Shown: piece by piece, positions 1-9,006 of the stretch | Position numbering within the stretch: the stretch's first letter is position 1 | Layout: each line of letters begins with the position of its first letter | Assembly: GCF_024227435.1 (NCBI RefSeq) | Contig: NZ_CP100446.1 | Span: forward strand, 620,001 to 684,000 | From: Natrinema caseinilyticum | Lineage (GTDB): Archaea > Halobacteriota > Halobacteria > Halobacteriales > Natrialbaceae | Direction of reading: 5' to 3' | DNA: 64,000 nt | Program-made: the position numbers and the translations under genes | The notes under the pieces: generated by a model | What the model was told of the DNA's origin: nothing | Seen by the model: the letters and a program-made list of their open reading frames with translations, nothing else | Databases searched by the model: none

Positions 1-358
1 CGCGCAACCGTCGCAGCGGCCGCTCGAACGTTGCGCCGTGCCAGCTTTCGGTGAGCGGCGGCGAACTCGGGCCGAGTCCGAGACGAAATCTACCGTCGGA
101 GAGATCCTGCAGCGCGAGTGCGGTCTGGGCGAGCATCGCGGGAGATCGGCCGTACGGCGAGAAGACGTCATTCGAGATGCCGATTTCCTCGGTCTGATTG
201 CCGATGAGCGACAGTGCGGGAACGACGTTCCACCCCGTCGCCTCGCCCGTGGAGACGCGGCTGTAACCGAGCTCCTCTGCCCGGCGCGCTCGGTCGACCA
301 TCGTCGCGTGCGCGTCATGATCGGCCGACATGATAACGAGGTCGAGCGCTGCGTTCAT
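1..358 (-). CDS. LLM-class (F420-type) oxidoreductase, C-terminal part outside window
   Basis: Reading the minus strand from the ATG at 358 gives an open frame running off the window edge, so only about 119 N-terminal residues are visible. It begins MNAALDLVIMSADHD and contains RAEELGYSRV, SPAMLAQTALALQDLSDG, RFRLGLGPS and ESWHGATFERPLRRLR, the signature blocks of bacterial-luciferase-like TIM-barrel oxidoreductases. The same blocks recur in the LLM proteins at 4940-5920, 35647-36645 and 58625-59626, so these are paralogs. The family in haloarchaea is usually assigned coenzyme F420 (it resembles the NP1902A-type group), but the cofactor and substrate are not visible. The gene is divergent from the deacylase at 536, and the 177 bp between them must hold both promoters. 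Confidence 0.88.
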   Translation of the reverse strand, partial: MNAALDLVIMSADHDAHATMVDRARRAEELGYSRVSTGEATGWNVVPALSLIGNQTEEIGISNDVFSPYGRSPAMLAQTALALQDLSDGRFRLGLGPSSPPLTESWHGATFERPLRRLR

Positions 359-535
359 CGAACGTGACCCCCCGTTCGGCGGTGATAGCTTCGTTTCATC
401 GGTTTCACTACCCATCTAGAAGGTAATAAAAATACGTCTCGGTATCGACGACCGTAACTGTCGTTCGAAGCGTCCCAGCAATAGGCACCTGACCCTCAGC
501 GGAAGCTTTTCTTACTCACTGACGTATTGAGTCGC

Positions 536-2134
536 ATGACGGATCTCATCGTCATGAACGCACGCGTCATAGACGGGACCGGCGCACCGTGGTTTACGGG
601 CAGCGTCCTAGTCGACGAGGGACAGATTACCTCGGTGGTTCGAGAGGCGACGCCTGACGTCGACGCGGAAACGACGGTCGACGCCGACGGCCGCGTCGTC
701 TGTCCGGGCTTCATCGACACGCACTCCCACTCCGACATGCGACTGTTCGAAGAGCCGACGCTCGAGCCGAAAACGCGACAAGGGATCACCACCGAAATCC
801 TCGGCCAGGACGGGTTCTCGATGGCGCCCATGTATCGCGACGGCGGCGCGAGCGAGTGGAGCGCACAGCTGGGCGCCCTCGCGGGACGGACCGACATCGA
901 CTGGACCTGGGGGAGCGTCGCGGACTACCTCGACGCCGTAGAAGAGAACGGAATCGCGCCCAACGTCGGCCTGTTCGTCGGCCACGGGACCGTCCGGTAC
1001 AACCTGCTCGGTATGAACGACAGAGAGCCGACCGACGATGAGCTCGCGGAGATGAAGGAGCTGGTGACGGAAGGGCTCGAGGACGGAGCGCTCGGTCTTT
1101 CGACTGGCCTCATCTACACGCCGTGTACGTACGCAGATCGGCGCGAAGTACAGGAGCTTGCGTCGGCCCTCGAACCGTTCGGTCGCCCGTTCGTCGCCCA
1201 CGTGCGAAGCGAAGGGCGCTGGATCTGGGACGCACTCGATGAGTTCGTCGACGTCGGCGCGGAGGCGGACGTCCCGTTACACCTCTCGCACTTCAAGGTC
1301 GCCGGGCTCGCACAACAGGGGAAAGCGTCGCGAGCGACGGCGCTGATCGAGACCGCCAGAGATCGGAGTGTCGACCTCACTGTCGAGCAGTATCCGTACG
1401 CCGCAGCCAGCACGATGCTCTCCGTCGTCCTGCCGCCGTGGGTGCACGCGGAGGGGCCAGAGCAGACGCTCGAGTACCTCTCCGACGAGGAGACACGGGC
1501 GCGGATCCGACGCGACGTCGAGGAGTGGCGGCTCGAGGGATGGGAGAACATCGGCGTCCTCACCGGTTGGGATGACGTTGTGATCTCGAACGTGGGGACG
1601 GACGAAAACGCCGAATTGGAAGGGAAGAGCGTCGCAGCGATCGCCGGCGACCGTGGGGTCGATCCCATCGACGCGGTCTGTGATCTGCTGATAGCGGAGG
1701 AGCTCGCCGTGAGCGCGGTCTTTCACATGATGGATGAAGACGACGTCCGTGAAATTCTCGCGTACGAACGTACCTGTGTCGGTACTGACGGCCTGTTCGG
1801 AGGCAAACCCCATCCCCGAGTGTACGGGTCCTATCCGCGTGTTCTGGAAACGTACGTCCGCGAAGAGAACCTCCTGACGCTGGAGGAGGCCGTCCGGAAG
1901 ATGACGTCGCTTCCGGCCCGTGCGATGGGACTCCAGCAAAAGGGGCTCGTCCGCCCAGGAATGGACGCCGATCTCGTTGTGTTCGATCCGGGACGCGTCG
2001 CGAGTAACGCAACGTATGAAGACCCGCGCCGGTATCCGAACGGCATTGATCACGTCCTAGTCGGCGGTGAACCGATCGTTCGCGGGGGCCAGGTGACCGG
2101 CGCTACCCCTGGAGAGGTGCTCACGTGCGACTAG
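536..2134 (+). CDS. N-acyl-D-amino-acid deacylase-like amidohydrolase
   Basis: A 532-residue metal-dependent amidohydrolase of the D-aminoacylase type (Amidohydro_3). The N-terminal beta-sandwich residues lead into FIDTHSHSDM, the metal-binding H63-x-H65 pair. VAHVRSEG and LHLSHFKVAG supply the later histidines, and VGTDGLFGGKPHPRVYGSYP is the typical aspartate loop near the C-terminus. Family members cleave N-acyl groups from D-amino acids; related proteins are dihydroorotase- or hydantoinase-like, so the substrate remains inferred. I chose the ATG at 536; a TTG at 527 would add three residues. It lies about 100 bp upstream of dgcN and dgcA on the same strand. That context fits release or turnover of N-acyl-D-glutamate or other N-acyl-D-amino acids. 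Confidence 0.85.
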   Translation: MTDLIVMNARVIDGTGAPWFTGSVLVDEGQITSVVREATPDVDAETTVDADGRVVCPGFIDTHSHSDMRLFEEPTLEPKTRQGITTEILGQDGFSMAPMYRDGGASEWSAQLGALAGRTDIDWTWGSVADYLDAVEENGIAPNVGLFVGHGTVRYNLLGMNDREPTDDELAEMKELVTEGLEDGALGLSTGLIYTPCTYADRREVQELASALEPFGRPFVAHVRSEGRWIWDALDEFVDVGAEADVPLHLSHFKVAGLAQQGKASRATALIETARDRSVDLTVEQYPYAAASTMLSVVLPPWVHAEGPEQTLEYLSDEETRARIRRDVEEWRLEGWENIGVLTGWDDVVISNVGTDENAELEGKSVAAIAGDRGVDPIDAVCDLLIAEELAVSAVFHMMDEDDVREILAYERTCVGTDGLFGGKPHPRVYGSYPRVLETYVREENLLTLEEAVRKMTSLPARAMGLQQKGLVRPGMDADLVVFDPGRVASNATYEDPRRYPNGIDHVLVGGEPIVRGGQVTGATPGEVLTCD

Positions 2135-2192
2135 TCGATCGAGAGCACGCCATATGTCGGCGCCGACCGTGACGGAACGCCAGCCGACCCGT

Positions 2193-2202
2193 AAGTATAT
2201 TC
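2193..2202 (+). promoter_or_regulatory. Likely TATA box for dgcN
   Basis: The AT-rich hexamer-like stretch AAGTATATTC ends 29 nt before the dgcN ATG at 2231. It sits in an otherwise GC-rich gap, at the spacing expected for a nearly leaderless archaeal transcript. This suggests dgcN-dgcA has its own promoter and is not only read through from the deacylase. Confidence 0.5.
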
Positions 2203-2230
2203 GACGGGACCCAGACAGTACATTCCAGCC

Positions 2231-3292
2231 ATGAACCTCAGAGAAGCGTTCGATCCGCCGGTTCCGGCGATCGTCCTCGCCGAGGGGGAATTCGGCGAGG
2301 CAGGCGGAAAGACCGCCCACGGAGTAGTCATGCATAGCGATGTGTTCGACGTGGTCGCGGTGGTCGATTCGGAAACCGTAGGCGAAACACCGGCAGCGGT
2401 GCTTGACAGCCCGTCCGCGCCAGATGTCCCGATCGTCGCGTCCGTCGCGGAAGCGCTCGAGGCCGCACCGGCGGCCGACGTGCTTGTGATCGGCGTCGCC
2501 CCGGCCGGTGGACAACTGCCCGACGCGTGGGTTCGAGACATCGAAACCGGGATGGAGGCGGGGTGTGACATCGCATCGGGGCTACACACGTTTCTCAGCG
2601 ACGACGAGAAGTGGTCGTCGCTGGCTGAAGCCTGCGACGTGCGTCTCTTCGACGTACGCAAACCACCGGCGTCGGACTGGCTCAGGGTTGCCGACGGGTC
2701 GGTCGACGACGTCGACGCCGACGCCGACGTCGTCCTCGTGCTGGGAACGGACTGCGCCGTCGGGAAACGAACGACGACGTACGAACTCTTCGCGGCCGCA
2801 CGCGAGATGGGTCGGAACGCAGGCTGGGTCGCGACCGGACAAACTGGGATCATGATCGGCGCTCACGAGGGCGTCGTCGTCGACCGGGTACCGTCGGACT
2901 TCGCAGCCGGCGTCGTGGAAGACCTCGTCGCGAGCGTCGCAGAGGATCACGGTCTCGTCTTCGTGGAGGGACAGGCCTCGCTCACCCACCGGGCTTACTC
3001 CGGGGTGACTCTCTCCATCCTCCACGGCGCGTGGCCGGACGCGGTCGTTCTCGCAGACGATCCGGACCGGCACCACCGTGCGCACTTCGAGCAGTTCGAT
3101 GTAGACGGCGTCGAGACGGAGCGGCGACTGATCGAGGACCTGTCCGACGCCGCGGTCGCCGGCATCTCGACGTGGGGCGCCGCTACGGAACAGGCGCGCT
3201 ACGATCTCCCAGCGGCGAACGTGTACGACGACGGCGGTGCGGCAGAACTGCTCGCGGCGATCGACGACGTGCTGGCGGAGGAGCGAACGTGA
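2231..3292 (+). CDS. dgcN: DUF1611 family D-glutamate N-acetyltransferase-like protein (DgcN)
   Basis: A 353-residue DUF1611 protein. An N-terminal Rossmann-like half (VVAVVDSETVGETPAAV; DVLVIGVAPAGGQLPD) precedes a P-loop half with the family's characteristic VLGTDCAVGKRTTTYEL around residues 170-190. DUF1611 proteins of the DgcN type acetylate D-glutamate in a pathway known in marine Proteobacteria and halophilic archaea, where DgcA then epimerises N-acetyl-D-glutamate to N-acetyl-L-glutamate. The immediately following gene is exactly that epimerase family and overlaps by 4 nt, which supports the assignment. The acetyl donor site is not recognisable by eye. Length is normal and the frame is intact. 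Confidence 0.85.
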   Translation: MNLREAFDPPVPAIVLAEGEFGEAGGKTAHGVVMHSDVFDVVAVVDSETVGETPAAVLDSPSAPDVPIVASVAEALEAAPAADVLVIGVAPAGGQLPDAWVRDIETGMEAGCDIASGLHTFLSDDEKWSSLAEACDVRLFDVRKPPASDWLRVADGSVDDVDADADVVLVLGTDCAVGKRTTTYELFAAAREMGRNAGWVATGQTGIMIGAHEGVVVDRVPSDFAAGVVEDLVASVAEDHGLVFVEGQASLTHRAYSGVTLSILHGAWPDAVVLADDPDRHHRAHFEQFDVDGVETERRLIEDLSDAAVAGISTWGAATEQARYDLPAANVYDDGGAAELLAAIDDVLAEERT

Positions 3293-4344
3293 GCGAGATC
3301 GTCGCCGTCGACGCGGAGCCACTGGACCTCCCGCTTTCGGAACCGTTCGAAATCGCCCTCGGAACGCGGCGAGAGGCCAGCAACGTACTAGTCACGGTCG
3401 AGACCGCCGACGGGACACGAGGACACGGTGAGGGATCGCCGCTCCCGCCGGTCACGGGAGAGACAAGAACCGCCGCCCTCGAGACGGTACGCGCAGCGAC
3501 CGAGCTGCTGGAGGGCGAACCTGTCGAGGAGTACCGACGGCTCACCGCCCTCGTGCGGGACGCGTTTCCTGGGATGGTCTCGGCGACGTTCGCCCTCGAG
3601 ACGGCGGTGCTCGACACGTACTGTCGCGAACGGGAGATTCCCCTATCGGCGCTGTTCGGTGGACCGCCTACGACGGTCGAGACGGATCTGACCGTGCCGA
3701 TCCTCCCGCCGGCGGAAGCCGGCGAGCGGGCGGCGACGGCGGTCGAACGCGGCTATAATCGCCTCAAACTCAAGCTCGGAACCGACGTCTCGACGGACGT
3801 CGAGCGCGTCGCAGCCGTTCTCGACGCCGTGCCAAACGTCGGACTAAAAATCGACGCGAATCAGGGATGGACGCCCAAGGAAACGGTCCGGTTCGCAGAC
3901 CGACTCGCGGACGAAAACGTTCGCCTCGAACTGATCGAACAGCCCGTTCCGGCGTCCGACGTCACCGGACTCGCCGACGTGACGCGACGGGTCGACGTGC
4001 CGATCGCTGCCGACGAAGCGGTGTTCGCTCCGCAGGACGCCGTCAGGATCGTGCACGAAAACGCGGCCGATATCATCAACGTGAAACCATCGAAATCCGG
4101 GCTCCTCGGTGCCGCCGATATCGTTTCGATCGCACGCGGTGCGGATCTAGAACTCATGATCGGCTGCATGCTCGAGAGTGCCGTCGGAATTCACGCAAGC
4201 GCGCATCTCGTCGCCGGCAGCGGAGCATTCAGGTACGTCGACCTCGACGGAAACAGGCTACTGGCGTCAGACGTCGTTCCGACTGACGACGGTCCCGGCC
4301 ACGAGATCGGCGGGCCGGGACACGGCGTCACGCCCGACCGGTAA
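3289..4344 (+). CDS. dgcA: Enolase-superfamily dipeptide epimerase / N-acetyl-D-glutamate racemase (DgcA)
   Basis: A 351-residue enolase-superfamily enzyme starting at GTG 3289, overlapping the dgcN stop by 4 nt (GTGA). Visible catalytic features are the Lys-x-Lys base RLKLKLG, the metal ligands in KIDANQGW, LIEQP and AADEAVF, and the opposite lysine in NVKPSKSGLLGA, followed by GCMLESAVGIHAS. This is the muconate-lactonising/dipeptide epimerase subgroup. Next to DgcN the likely reaction is N-acetyl-D-glutamate to N-acetyl-L-glutamate, although L-Ala-D/L-Glu epimerase activity is an alternative from sequence alone. It ends 29 bp before the convergent cupin gene. Confidence 0.87.
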   Translation: MSEIVAVDAEPLDLPLSEPFEIALGTRREASNVLVTVETADGTRGHGEGSPLPPVTGETRTAALETVRAATELLEGEPVEEYRRLTALVRDAFPGMVSATFALETAVLDTYCREREIPLSALFGGPPTTVETDLTVPILPPAEAGERAATAVERGYNRLKLKLGTDVSTDVERVAAVLDAVPNVGLKIDANQGWTPKETVRFADRLADENVRLELIEQPVPASDVTGLADVTRRVDVPIAADEAVFAPQDAVRIVHENAADIINVKPSKSGLLGAADIVSIARGADLELMIGCMLESAVGIHASAHLVAGSGAFRYVDLDGNRLLASDVVPTDDGPGHEIGGPGHGVTPDR

Positions 4345-4372
4345 CCGGGTCGAAGCGGACCTTGATTCCGGA

Positions 4373-4867
4373 TCAGTCGTACCGTCCGGTCCGGTCTCCG
4401 CAGTTCAGACACACCGTCAGTTTCGCCTCGCGGTCGTCCGCCCACTCGATCGTGTGAGGCGTTCGCTCACCGCAGGTTTCGCAGTCGCGCAACAGGTCGA
4501 GTCCGCCCCCGTCCTGTGGAGCACCGAGGGCGAGCGCTTCGACTCGATTGTCCCCAGTGTTCGTTCCCTGTTGGTACTCTCCCGGTGCGAACCGGATCGC
4601 CTCTCCCGATTCGACAACGGTCTCCCCCTCCTCCGTTTCGAAAGTCACCGTCCCCGAAGTGACGATGAACACCTCCTCCTGTGCGTCGTGGGCGTGGTAT
4701 CCGTATGCGAAGCTATCGCCGGGCACGAGTTCGTAGTAGTTGATCGCGACGTTCGACGCGTTCAGTGCGCCGGTGAGTGGTCGGCAGACGGTCGCCGAGT
4801 CGATTCGCCGGTCGATGTCGGTGATCGTGACTATGTTCACGGTCGAAGGATCGGGAGCCATCGTCAT
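4373..4867 (-). CDS. Cupin protein with C-terminal zinc-ribbon-like segment
   Basis: A 164-residue protein with a single cupin barrel. GYHAHDAQEEVFIVTSGTV carries the His-x-His-x4-Glu metal motif, and RFAPGEYQQGTN is the second cupin block. The tail has two Cys pairs, CETCGERTPH and CLNCGDRTG, which could form a small zinc ribbon. Role unknown; haloarchaeal single-domain cupins are often small-molecule sensors or isomerases. The ATG at 4867 is used; a second ATG at 4861 is equally possible. The gene is convergent with dgcA and lies just downstream of the minus-strand LLM gene (72 bp gap), so it may be co-transcribed with the LLM enzyme. Confidence 0.85.
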   Translation of the reverse strand: MTMAPDPSTVNIVTITDIDRRIDSATVCRPLTGALNASNVAINYYELVPGDSFAYGYHAHDAQEEVFIVTSGTVTFETEEGETVVESGEAIRFAPGEYQQGTNTGDNRVEALALGAPQDGGGLDLLRDCETCGERTPHTIEWADDREAKLTVCLNCGDRTGRYD

Positions 4868-4939
4868 ATACTCGAAGGGCGGACCACAGCCGAGGATCGG
4901 CCGGAGCGCGAGACGCTCGTTGTCGCGTCGCTCCCGGTC

Positions 4940-5920
4940 TCAGTACCGCGACGGTGCCAACTCCCCGATGGTCCGTTCGACGATCCTATCGTCCGCGTTG
5001 CTCGGGATGGTCACCATAGGACGGCTGATGCAGTCGATCTGAGCGATGTCCTGAAACTGTTCGCGTGCTTGCTCGGGTGTTCCCGCGACACCCAGTGCGT
5101 CAACCATCTCGTGGGTAACGTTTCCGGCGGCAGCCGCACGGTCGCCGTCACGCCAGGCTTCGGCGACGGCCGTAGCGCCTTCGGGGAACCGCTGTGCGAC
5201 CGCCTGTTCGTACCCCCGTCCGTTGCCAACGTAATACGCGACGTGGCCCCGGACGGTGTCCCTAGCTTCGTCAGGGTCGTCGCTGACGGCTGCGGGAACA
5301 TATGGTGCGACGTCGATCGTCACGTCGCGTCCCGCTTCGTCCATCTGCTCAACGATATACTCGAACTCGTCGTCGAGATCGGGGAACGGAATGTTGTGGG
5401 GTATCCAGCCGTCGCACAGTCGGGCGACGACGCGCCGGTTTGCCTTCCCGAGCGCCGCGTGGTAGATCGGAACGTCGACGTTCAGCGACTGGAAGTCCCG
5501 GACGTCGAAGATTTCGCCCTCGTATTCGACGCGTCCATCGCCCTCGAGGAACGCCTTGGTGAGTTCAATGGTCTCGTGGGCTCGCCGGACCGGGTTCGGA
5601 TCGTTCCACTCCATTCCGTGCAGATCCTCGACGGCTTTTCGCGTCGACGTGCCGACGCCGAGCCGGAAGCGGCCGTCGGAGACGCGGGCCAAGGACGCGG
5701 CGGTCATCGCCAAGACGGCGGGCGTCCGCGAGAAGACGTTGACGATCGCCGTGCCGATGTCGACGGTGTCGGTGTGGTTCGCGATGTCGGTCAGTTCGAC
5801 GACGGAACTCGACCCCCAGAGTTCCCCGAGCCAGAGCCCGTCGTATCCGAGTTTCTCGGCACGAACTGCGAGGTCGGTGTTCGATTCCCTCGACTGCGGT
5901 AGCAGTAGATCTGTTTGCAT
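4940..5920 (-). CDS. LLM-class F420-type oxidoreductase
   Basis: A 326-residue TIM-barrel protein, MQTDLLLPQSRESNT at the N-terminus. Family blocks are AEKLGYDGLWLGELWG, VFSRTPAVLAMTAASLARV, SDGRFRLGVGTS, MEWNDPNPVRRAHETIEL, FLEGDGRVEYEGEIFDVRDF and AALGKANRRVVARLCDGWIP. It resembles the haloarchaeal F420-dependent oxidoreductase group (NP1902A-like). Such enzymes transfer hydride between F420H2 and an organic substrate; the substrate is unknown. The longer reading from 5932 adds MLRA and is less likely. It is divergent from the thioesterase at 6096 and is one of five LLM genes in this window. Confidence 0.87.
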   Translation of the reverse strand: MQTDLLLPQSRESNTDLAVRAEKLGYDGLWLGELWGSSSVVELTDIANHTDTVDIGTAIVNVFSRTPAVLAMTAASLARVSDGRFRLGVGTSTRKAVEDLHGMEWNDPNPVRRAHETIELTKAFLEGDGRVEYEGEIFDVRDFQSLNVDVPIYHAALGKANRRVVARLCDGWIPHNIPFPDLDDEFEYIVEQMDEAGRDVTIDVAPYVPAAVSDDPDEARDTVRGHVAYYVGNGRGYEQAVAQRFPEGATAVAEAWRDGDRAAAAGNVTHEMVDALGVAGTPEQAREQFQDIAQIDCISRPMVTIPSNADDRIVERTIGELAPSRY

Positions 5921-6095
5921 AGCGCGTAGCACACCGTCGAACGTGAAAAATCAGTCGGTCTAACGAACGGTTCAGTAACGGTACATGGCGCCGTACTCAC
6001 TGATAGCGAAGAGCGGTCTCGTTCGCTCGTATTTCGGGTCAGAGTCGGTGCTCGCGAACCGAACATTTTTTCCTTCGACGTGGAGGACGCGTCCG

Positions 6096-6524
6096 ATGGA
6101 TCCATCTACGCTCACAGACTCGAATCCGTTCGCCCAATACCTCGGCATCGAACTGGTTGAGGCGGAGGACGGTCGCGCCGAAGCGCAGCTACCGTTTCGC
6201 GATGCGCTCTCCTCGAGCGCGCACACTGAGATCGTACATGGCGACGCCACCTACGCGCTAGCGGATCATACAGGCGGCATGGCAATCATCTCTGCCGTCG
6301 AAAAGGTCTGTCCGACGGTCGACATGCGCATCGATTACCTCGCACCCGCCCAGAGTGATCTCCAGGCGACTGCGACCGTCGTCCGACGCGGCGGGCAGGT
6401 CGCGCCGGTCGATATCGAGGTCCGCGATGCGGACAGTACTCACGTCGCGACCGCCCGCGGTGTCTATAAGTCGGCCGCCCGTCATCCGGGGGAGAGAGCG
6501 AACCCGACGACAACCCCTGGCTGA
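6096..6524 (+). CDS. PaaI-type hotdog thioesterase
   Basis: A 142-residue single hotdog-fold protein. The blocks NPFAQYLGIELVEAEDGRAE, HTEIVHGDATYALADHTGG and VCPTVDMRIDYLAPAQSD are characteristic of the PaaI/YigI thioesterase family. The H-G-x6-A-D segment carries the usual active-site aspartate. These enzymes hydrolyse acyl- or aryl-CoA thioesters to free acids, releasing CoA when catabolic intermediates stall. I chose the ATG at 6096, preceded by GGAGGA at 6082-6087, over the upstream start at 5985. The N-terminal extension from 5985 is not family-like. It stands alone between a divergent LLM gene and a long non-coding gap. Confidence 0.86.
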   Translation: MDPSTLTDSNPFAQYLGIELVEAEDGRAEAQLPFRDALSSSAHTEIVHGDATYALADHTGGMAIISAVEKVCPTVDMRIDYLAPAQSDLQATATVVRRGGQVAPVDIEVRDADSTHVATARGVYKSAARHPGERANPTTTPG

Positions 6525-7260
6525 GCGGCCGCGGAAATGACAGCAACTGAGGCATTTCGAGGCCCTCATAGGCACCGATCGCGGCCATCACCGTTCTCCT
6601 TCCACGACCGCATGCAATCTCGAGACATATGGAACCAAATTAGAATTTAAACTATTATATTATCATGAAATCGACGATAGAATCAGACAACTACTCACGG
6701 TCAGACTCGCGGTATTTCATCCAATAAGTGCAGAACAGCGTCTCAGGCATGAAGAACATGTCAGGATTGTAACTCAAATATAAATACATGCACCGTTCAT
6801 TGTGAGTTTTATGTCTAACGACGTCCACGAAACCGTCTGAGACGTGCGGCGAGATTAAAGGCCGTTCTGTCGTCCGTCTGCGTCGACCGCTTATACTAAT
6901 GCAGTAGCAGTCTCCGACGTGGCGGTCCGCGATCTAATCCTGCACAAGCAGTACGAACAGTCCGTATCTGTCAGACCGTGATCATTCGAATAGAAGAGTT
7001 CGGACGGATGCCCGACCGGAAATCGATCGTCACGGCGTGGAGACAACTTTTCCGGTGCTTGATGAATCAGTGGGCTGCCGCAGCGTCCTCGAGCGAAAAT
7101 TCGCTGCCGACGGCCACCTCGAAGCCGCCGTTCGAAAACCCTTGGTCAGGTCGGAGACGGCAGTCGCGATCCAAGACGGATTGCACGCGACGGCCTGCCT
7201 CCTCGGCAGCGTGCTATCAGCGGGCGAAACTTCTATCACGGTATGTGTTGGTCACACCCA
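6525..7260. other. Gap without a supported gene; AT-rich centre
   Basis: About 6640-6830 is clearly A/T-rich, while 7030-7250 returns to high GC with short open frames that match nothing I recognise. On the minus strand near 6541-6590 a short frame starting MAAIGAYEGLE follows a GGAG motif. It faintly recalls the first residues of haloarchaeal HMG-CoA-synthase-like proteins but loses similarity at once. The segment is probably intergenic debris plus the promoter of the ligase at 7261. Confidence 0.4.
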
Positions 7261-8925
7261 ATGTCCATGAAACTATACGGTCTGGAGCAGACAGCACGGT
7301 ACGAGGAAGCAGGCGTCTGGAGCGACGAGACGCTACTCGAGCGGTTCGCGGACACCGTCGATCGGTATCCCGACCGAACGGCCGTCGTCGACCCGCCGAA
7401 CACGCCGGAGTTGGTCGACCGGGAACCCGAGCGATTGACGTACGCAGAGTTCGTCGAGGCCGTCGAGGCCGTCGCGACGTCGCTTCGCGAGCGCGGCATC
7501 GGGAAGGACGACTTCGTCGTGGCGCAGTTGCCGAACACGTGGGAGTTGGCCATGTTGTATCTGGCGGTCGCTCGAGCGGGCGCCGTCCTGTCGCCCATGC
7601 CGATCCAGTGGCGACGACACGAACTCGAACACGTGGTAGACGTGACGGAGGCCATCGCGTACGTCGGACCCCGGGAATTCAACGGATTCGACCACGTCGA
7701 GATGGCAACGGCGTTCGCCGACGAGTCGGCGATTCTCGACGACGTCATCTCGTTCGCGGACGTTCGCGAATTCACGACCGCCGACGCGGATACCGCGGCG
7801 CTCGTCGACGTCGAAGTCGGTGCCAACGAGGTGTTTAATCTCCAATGGACGTCGGGGACGACCGCCGATCCCAAGGCGTGCCCGATGACACACAACAACT
7901 GGCAGTCGAACCCGACGCCGCTACTGTGCGATATGAACGAGGGCGACGTGGTCCTCTGTGCGGCGCCGTTGGTCAACATGACCGCGCTCGGCGTCAATTA
8001 CGTGCCGTGGCTGCTGACTCGCGGCACGCTCGTGCTCCATCACCCCATCGACCTCGGGCTAATGGTCGAACAGATGCAGGACGAGGGCGTCACGTTCACT
8101 ATTCTGGTGCCGACGATGCTGAACCAGTTGCTCAAGCACCCCGACGTGGACGAGTTCGACCTGAGCGACGTCGAGACGATCACGACCGGTTCGGCCGCCC
8201 CGTCCGAGTGGGCGATGCAAGAGTTCAACGAGCAGTGGGGAATCGAGATCATCAACATCTGGGGCCAGAACGAGGGAACGTCCGCCATCAGCGGCCCGAA
8301 GACGACGCCCCTGGAGCGGCGCGCGACGGACTTTCCCCGGTTCGCCGAAGACGTCGACTGGGGCATCGACGACCCGCGAATCGATACCGTCGACATCCGT
8401 ATCGTCAACCCCGAGAACGGCGAGGAAGTGACCGTGCCGGGCGAGGTCGGTGAAGTCGCGTTCAAGGGCCCAGGGCTCATGGCCGGCTATTACAACCAGC
8501 CCGAGCTCACGGCGGACGCGTTCGACGACGACGGCTACTTCTACACCGGTGATCTGTTCCAAGTCGAGGAGGACGGTTACATGAGCTTCTTCGATCGCAA
8601 GAAAGACGTGATCATCCGAGGTGGGTTCACCATCAGTGCGAAGGAAGTCGAGAACATCGTCATCGAGCATCCGAAGGTCGCCGACGCCGCCGTCGTCGGC
8701 GAACCACACGAAGACCTGGGCGAGCGGGTAGCGGTCTTCGCAGCGCCGAAGCCGGGCGAGGACCTCCGACTCCAGGACATCACGGAGTATATGGGCGACG
8801 ACGTCGCCGTCTACAAGCGTCCCGAGCGACTGGAGATCGTCGAGGAGATCCCCCGGAATCCGGTCGGCAAAGTCGTCAAGACGGATCTCCGAGAACGAGT
8901 CCAGAGTCCCGACTCGAGAGACTGA
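7261..8925 (+). CDS. AMP-dependent acyl/aryl-CoA (or acyl-adenylate) ligase
   Basis: A 554-residue ANL-superfamily ligase. The phosphate-binding A3 motif is LQWTSGTTADPKACPMTH, in which the usual Gly before the acidic residue is Ala. The adenylate-binding block is NIWGQNEGTSA, followed by YFYTGDLFQV, DRKKDVIIRGGFTISAKEVE and, near the C-terminus, the catalytic lysine in NPVGKVVKTDLRER. The overall architecture is nearer to the cyclohexanecarboxylate/2,3-dihydroxybenzoate ligase group than to the acetyl-CoA-synthetase-like ligases further along. It would activate a carboxylic acid to an adenylate and then a thioester; the acid is unknown. Several in-frame ATGs exist (7243, 7261, 7267). It stands as a single gene before rdfA. 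Confidence 0.88.
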   Translation: MSMKLYGLEQTARYEEAGVWSDETLLERFADTVDRYPDRTAVVDPPNTPELVDREPERLTYAEFVEAVEAVATSLRERGIGKDDFVVAQLPNTWELAMLYLAVARAGAVLSPMPIQWRRHELEHVVDVTEAIAYVGPREFNGFDHVEMATAFADESAILDDVISFADVREFTTADADTAALVDVEVGANEVFNLQWTSGTTADPKACPMTHNNWQSNPTPLLCDMNEGDVVLCAAPLVNMTALGVNYVPWLLTRGTLVLHHPIDLGLMVEQMQDEGVTFTILVPTMLNQLLKHPDVDEFDLSDVETITTGSAAPSEWAMQEFNEQWGIEIINIWGQNEGTSAISGPKTTPLERRATDFPRFAEDVDWGIDDPRIDTVDIRIVNPENGEEVTVPGEVGEVAFKGPGLMAGYYNQPELTADAFDDDGYFYTGDLFQVEEDGYMSFFDRKKDVIIRGGFTISAKEVENIVIEHPKVADAAVVGEPHEDLGERVAVFAAPKPGEDLRLQDITEYMGDDVAVYKRPERLEIVEEIPRNPVGKVVKTDLRERVQSPDSRD

Positions 8926-8974
8926 AGACGCCAACCGCGATCAGTCGCGTTTCTACGTCTTGCTCGAATCGAGA

Positions 8975-8984
8975 TTTTTATTTG
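8975..8984 (+). promoter_or_regulatory. Likely TATA box for rdfA-SMC operon
   Basis: TTTTTATTTG lies 22-32 nt before the rdfA ATG at 9007, in a GC-rich spacer. This is the position expected for an archaeal TATA element giving a nearly leaderless transcript covering rdfA and the SMC-like gene. Confidence 0.45.
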
Positions 8985-9006
8985 TACCCGGGCGTAGCTA
9001 CGACTA

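Noticed and set aside
4178-5902. A 574-codon plus-strand open frame
   Set aside because: It is antisense to the cupin and LLM genes, has no domain and is rich in Arg/Val/Asp repeats typical of high-GC shadow frames.
6541-6590. Remnant of an HMG-CoA-synthase-like N-terminus on the minus strand
   Set aside because: Only about six residues resemble the family; too short to separate from chance.
7030-7239. Possible small gene upstream of the acyl-CoA ligase
   Set aside because: Frames on both strands are open, but neither has a family match, start context or acidic composition convincing enough.
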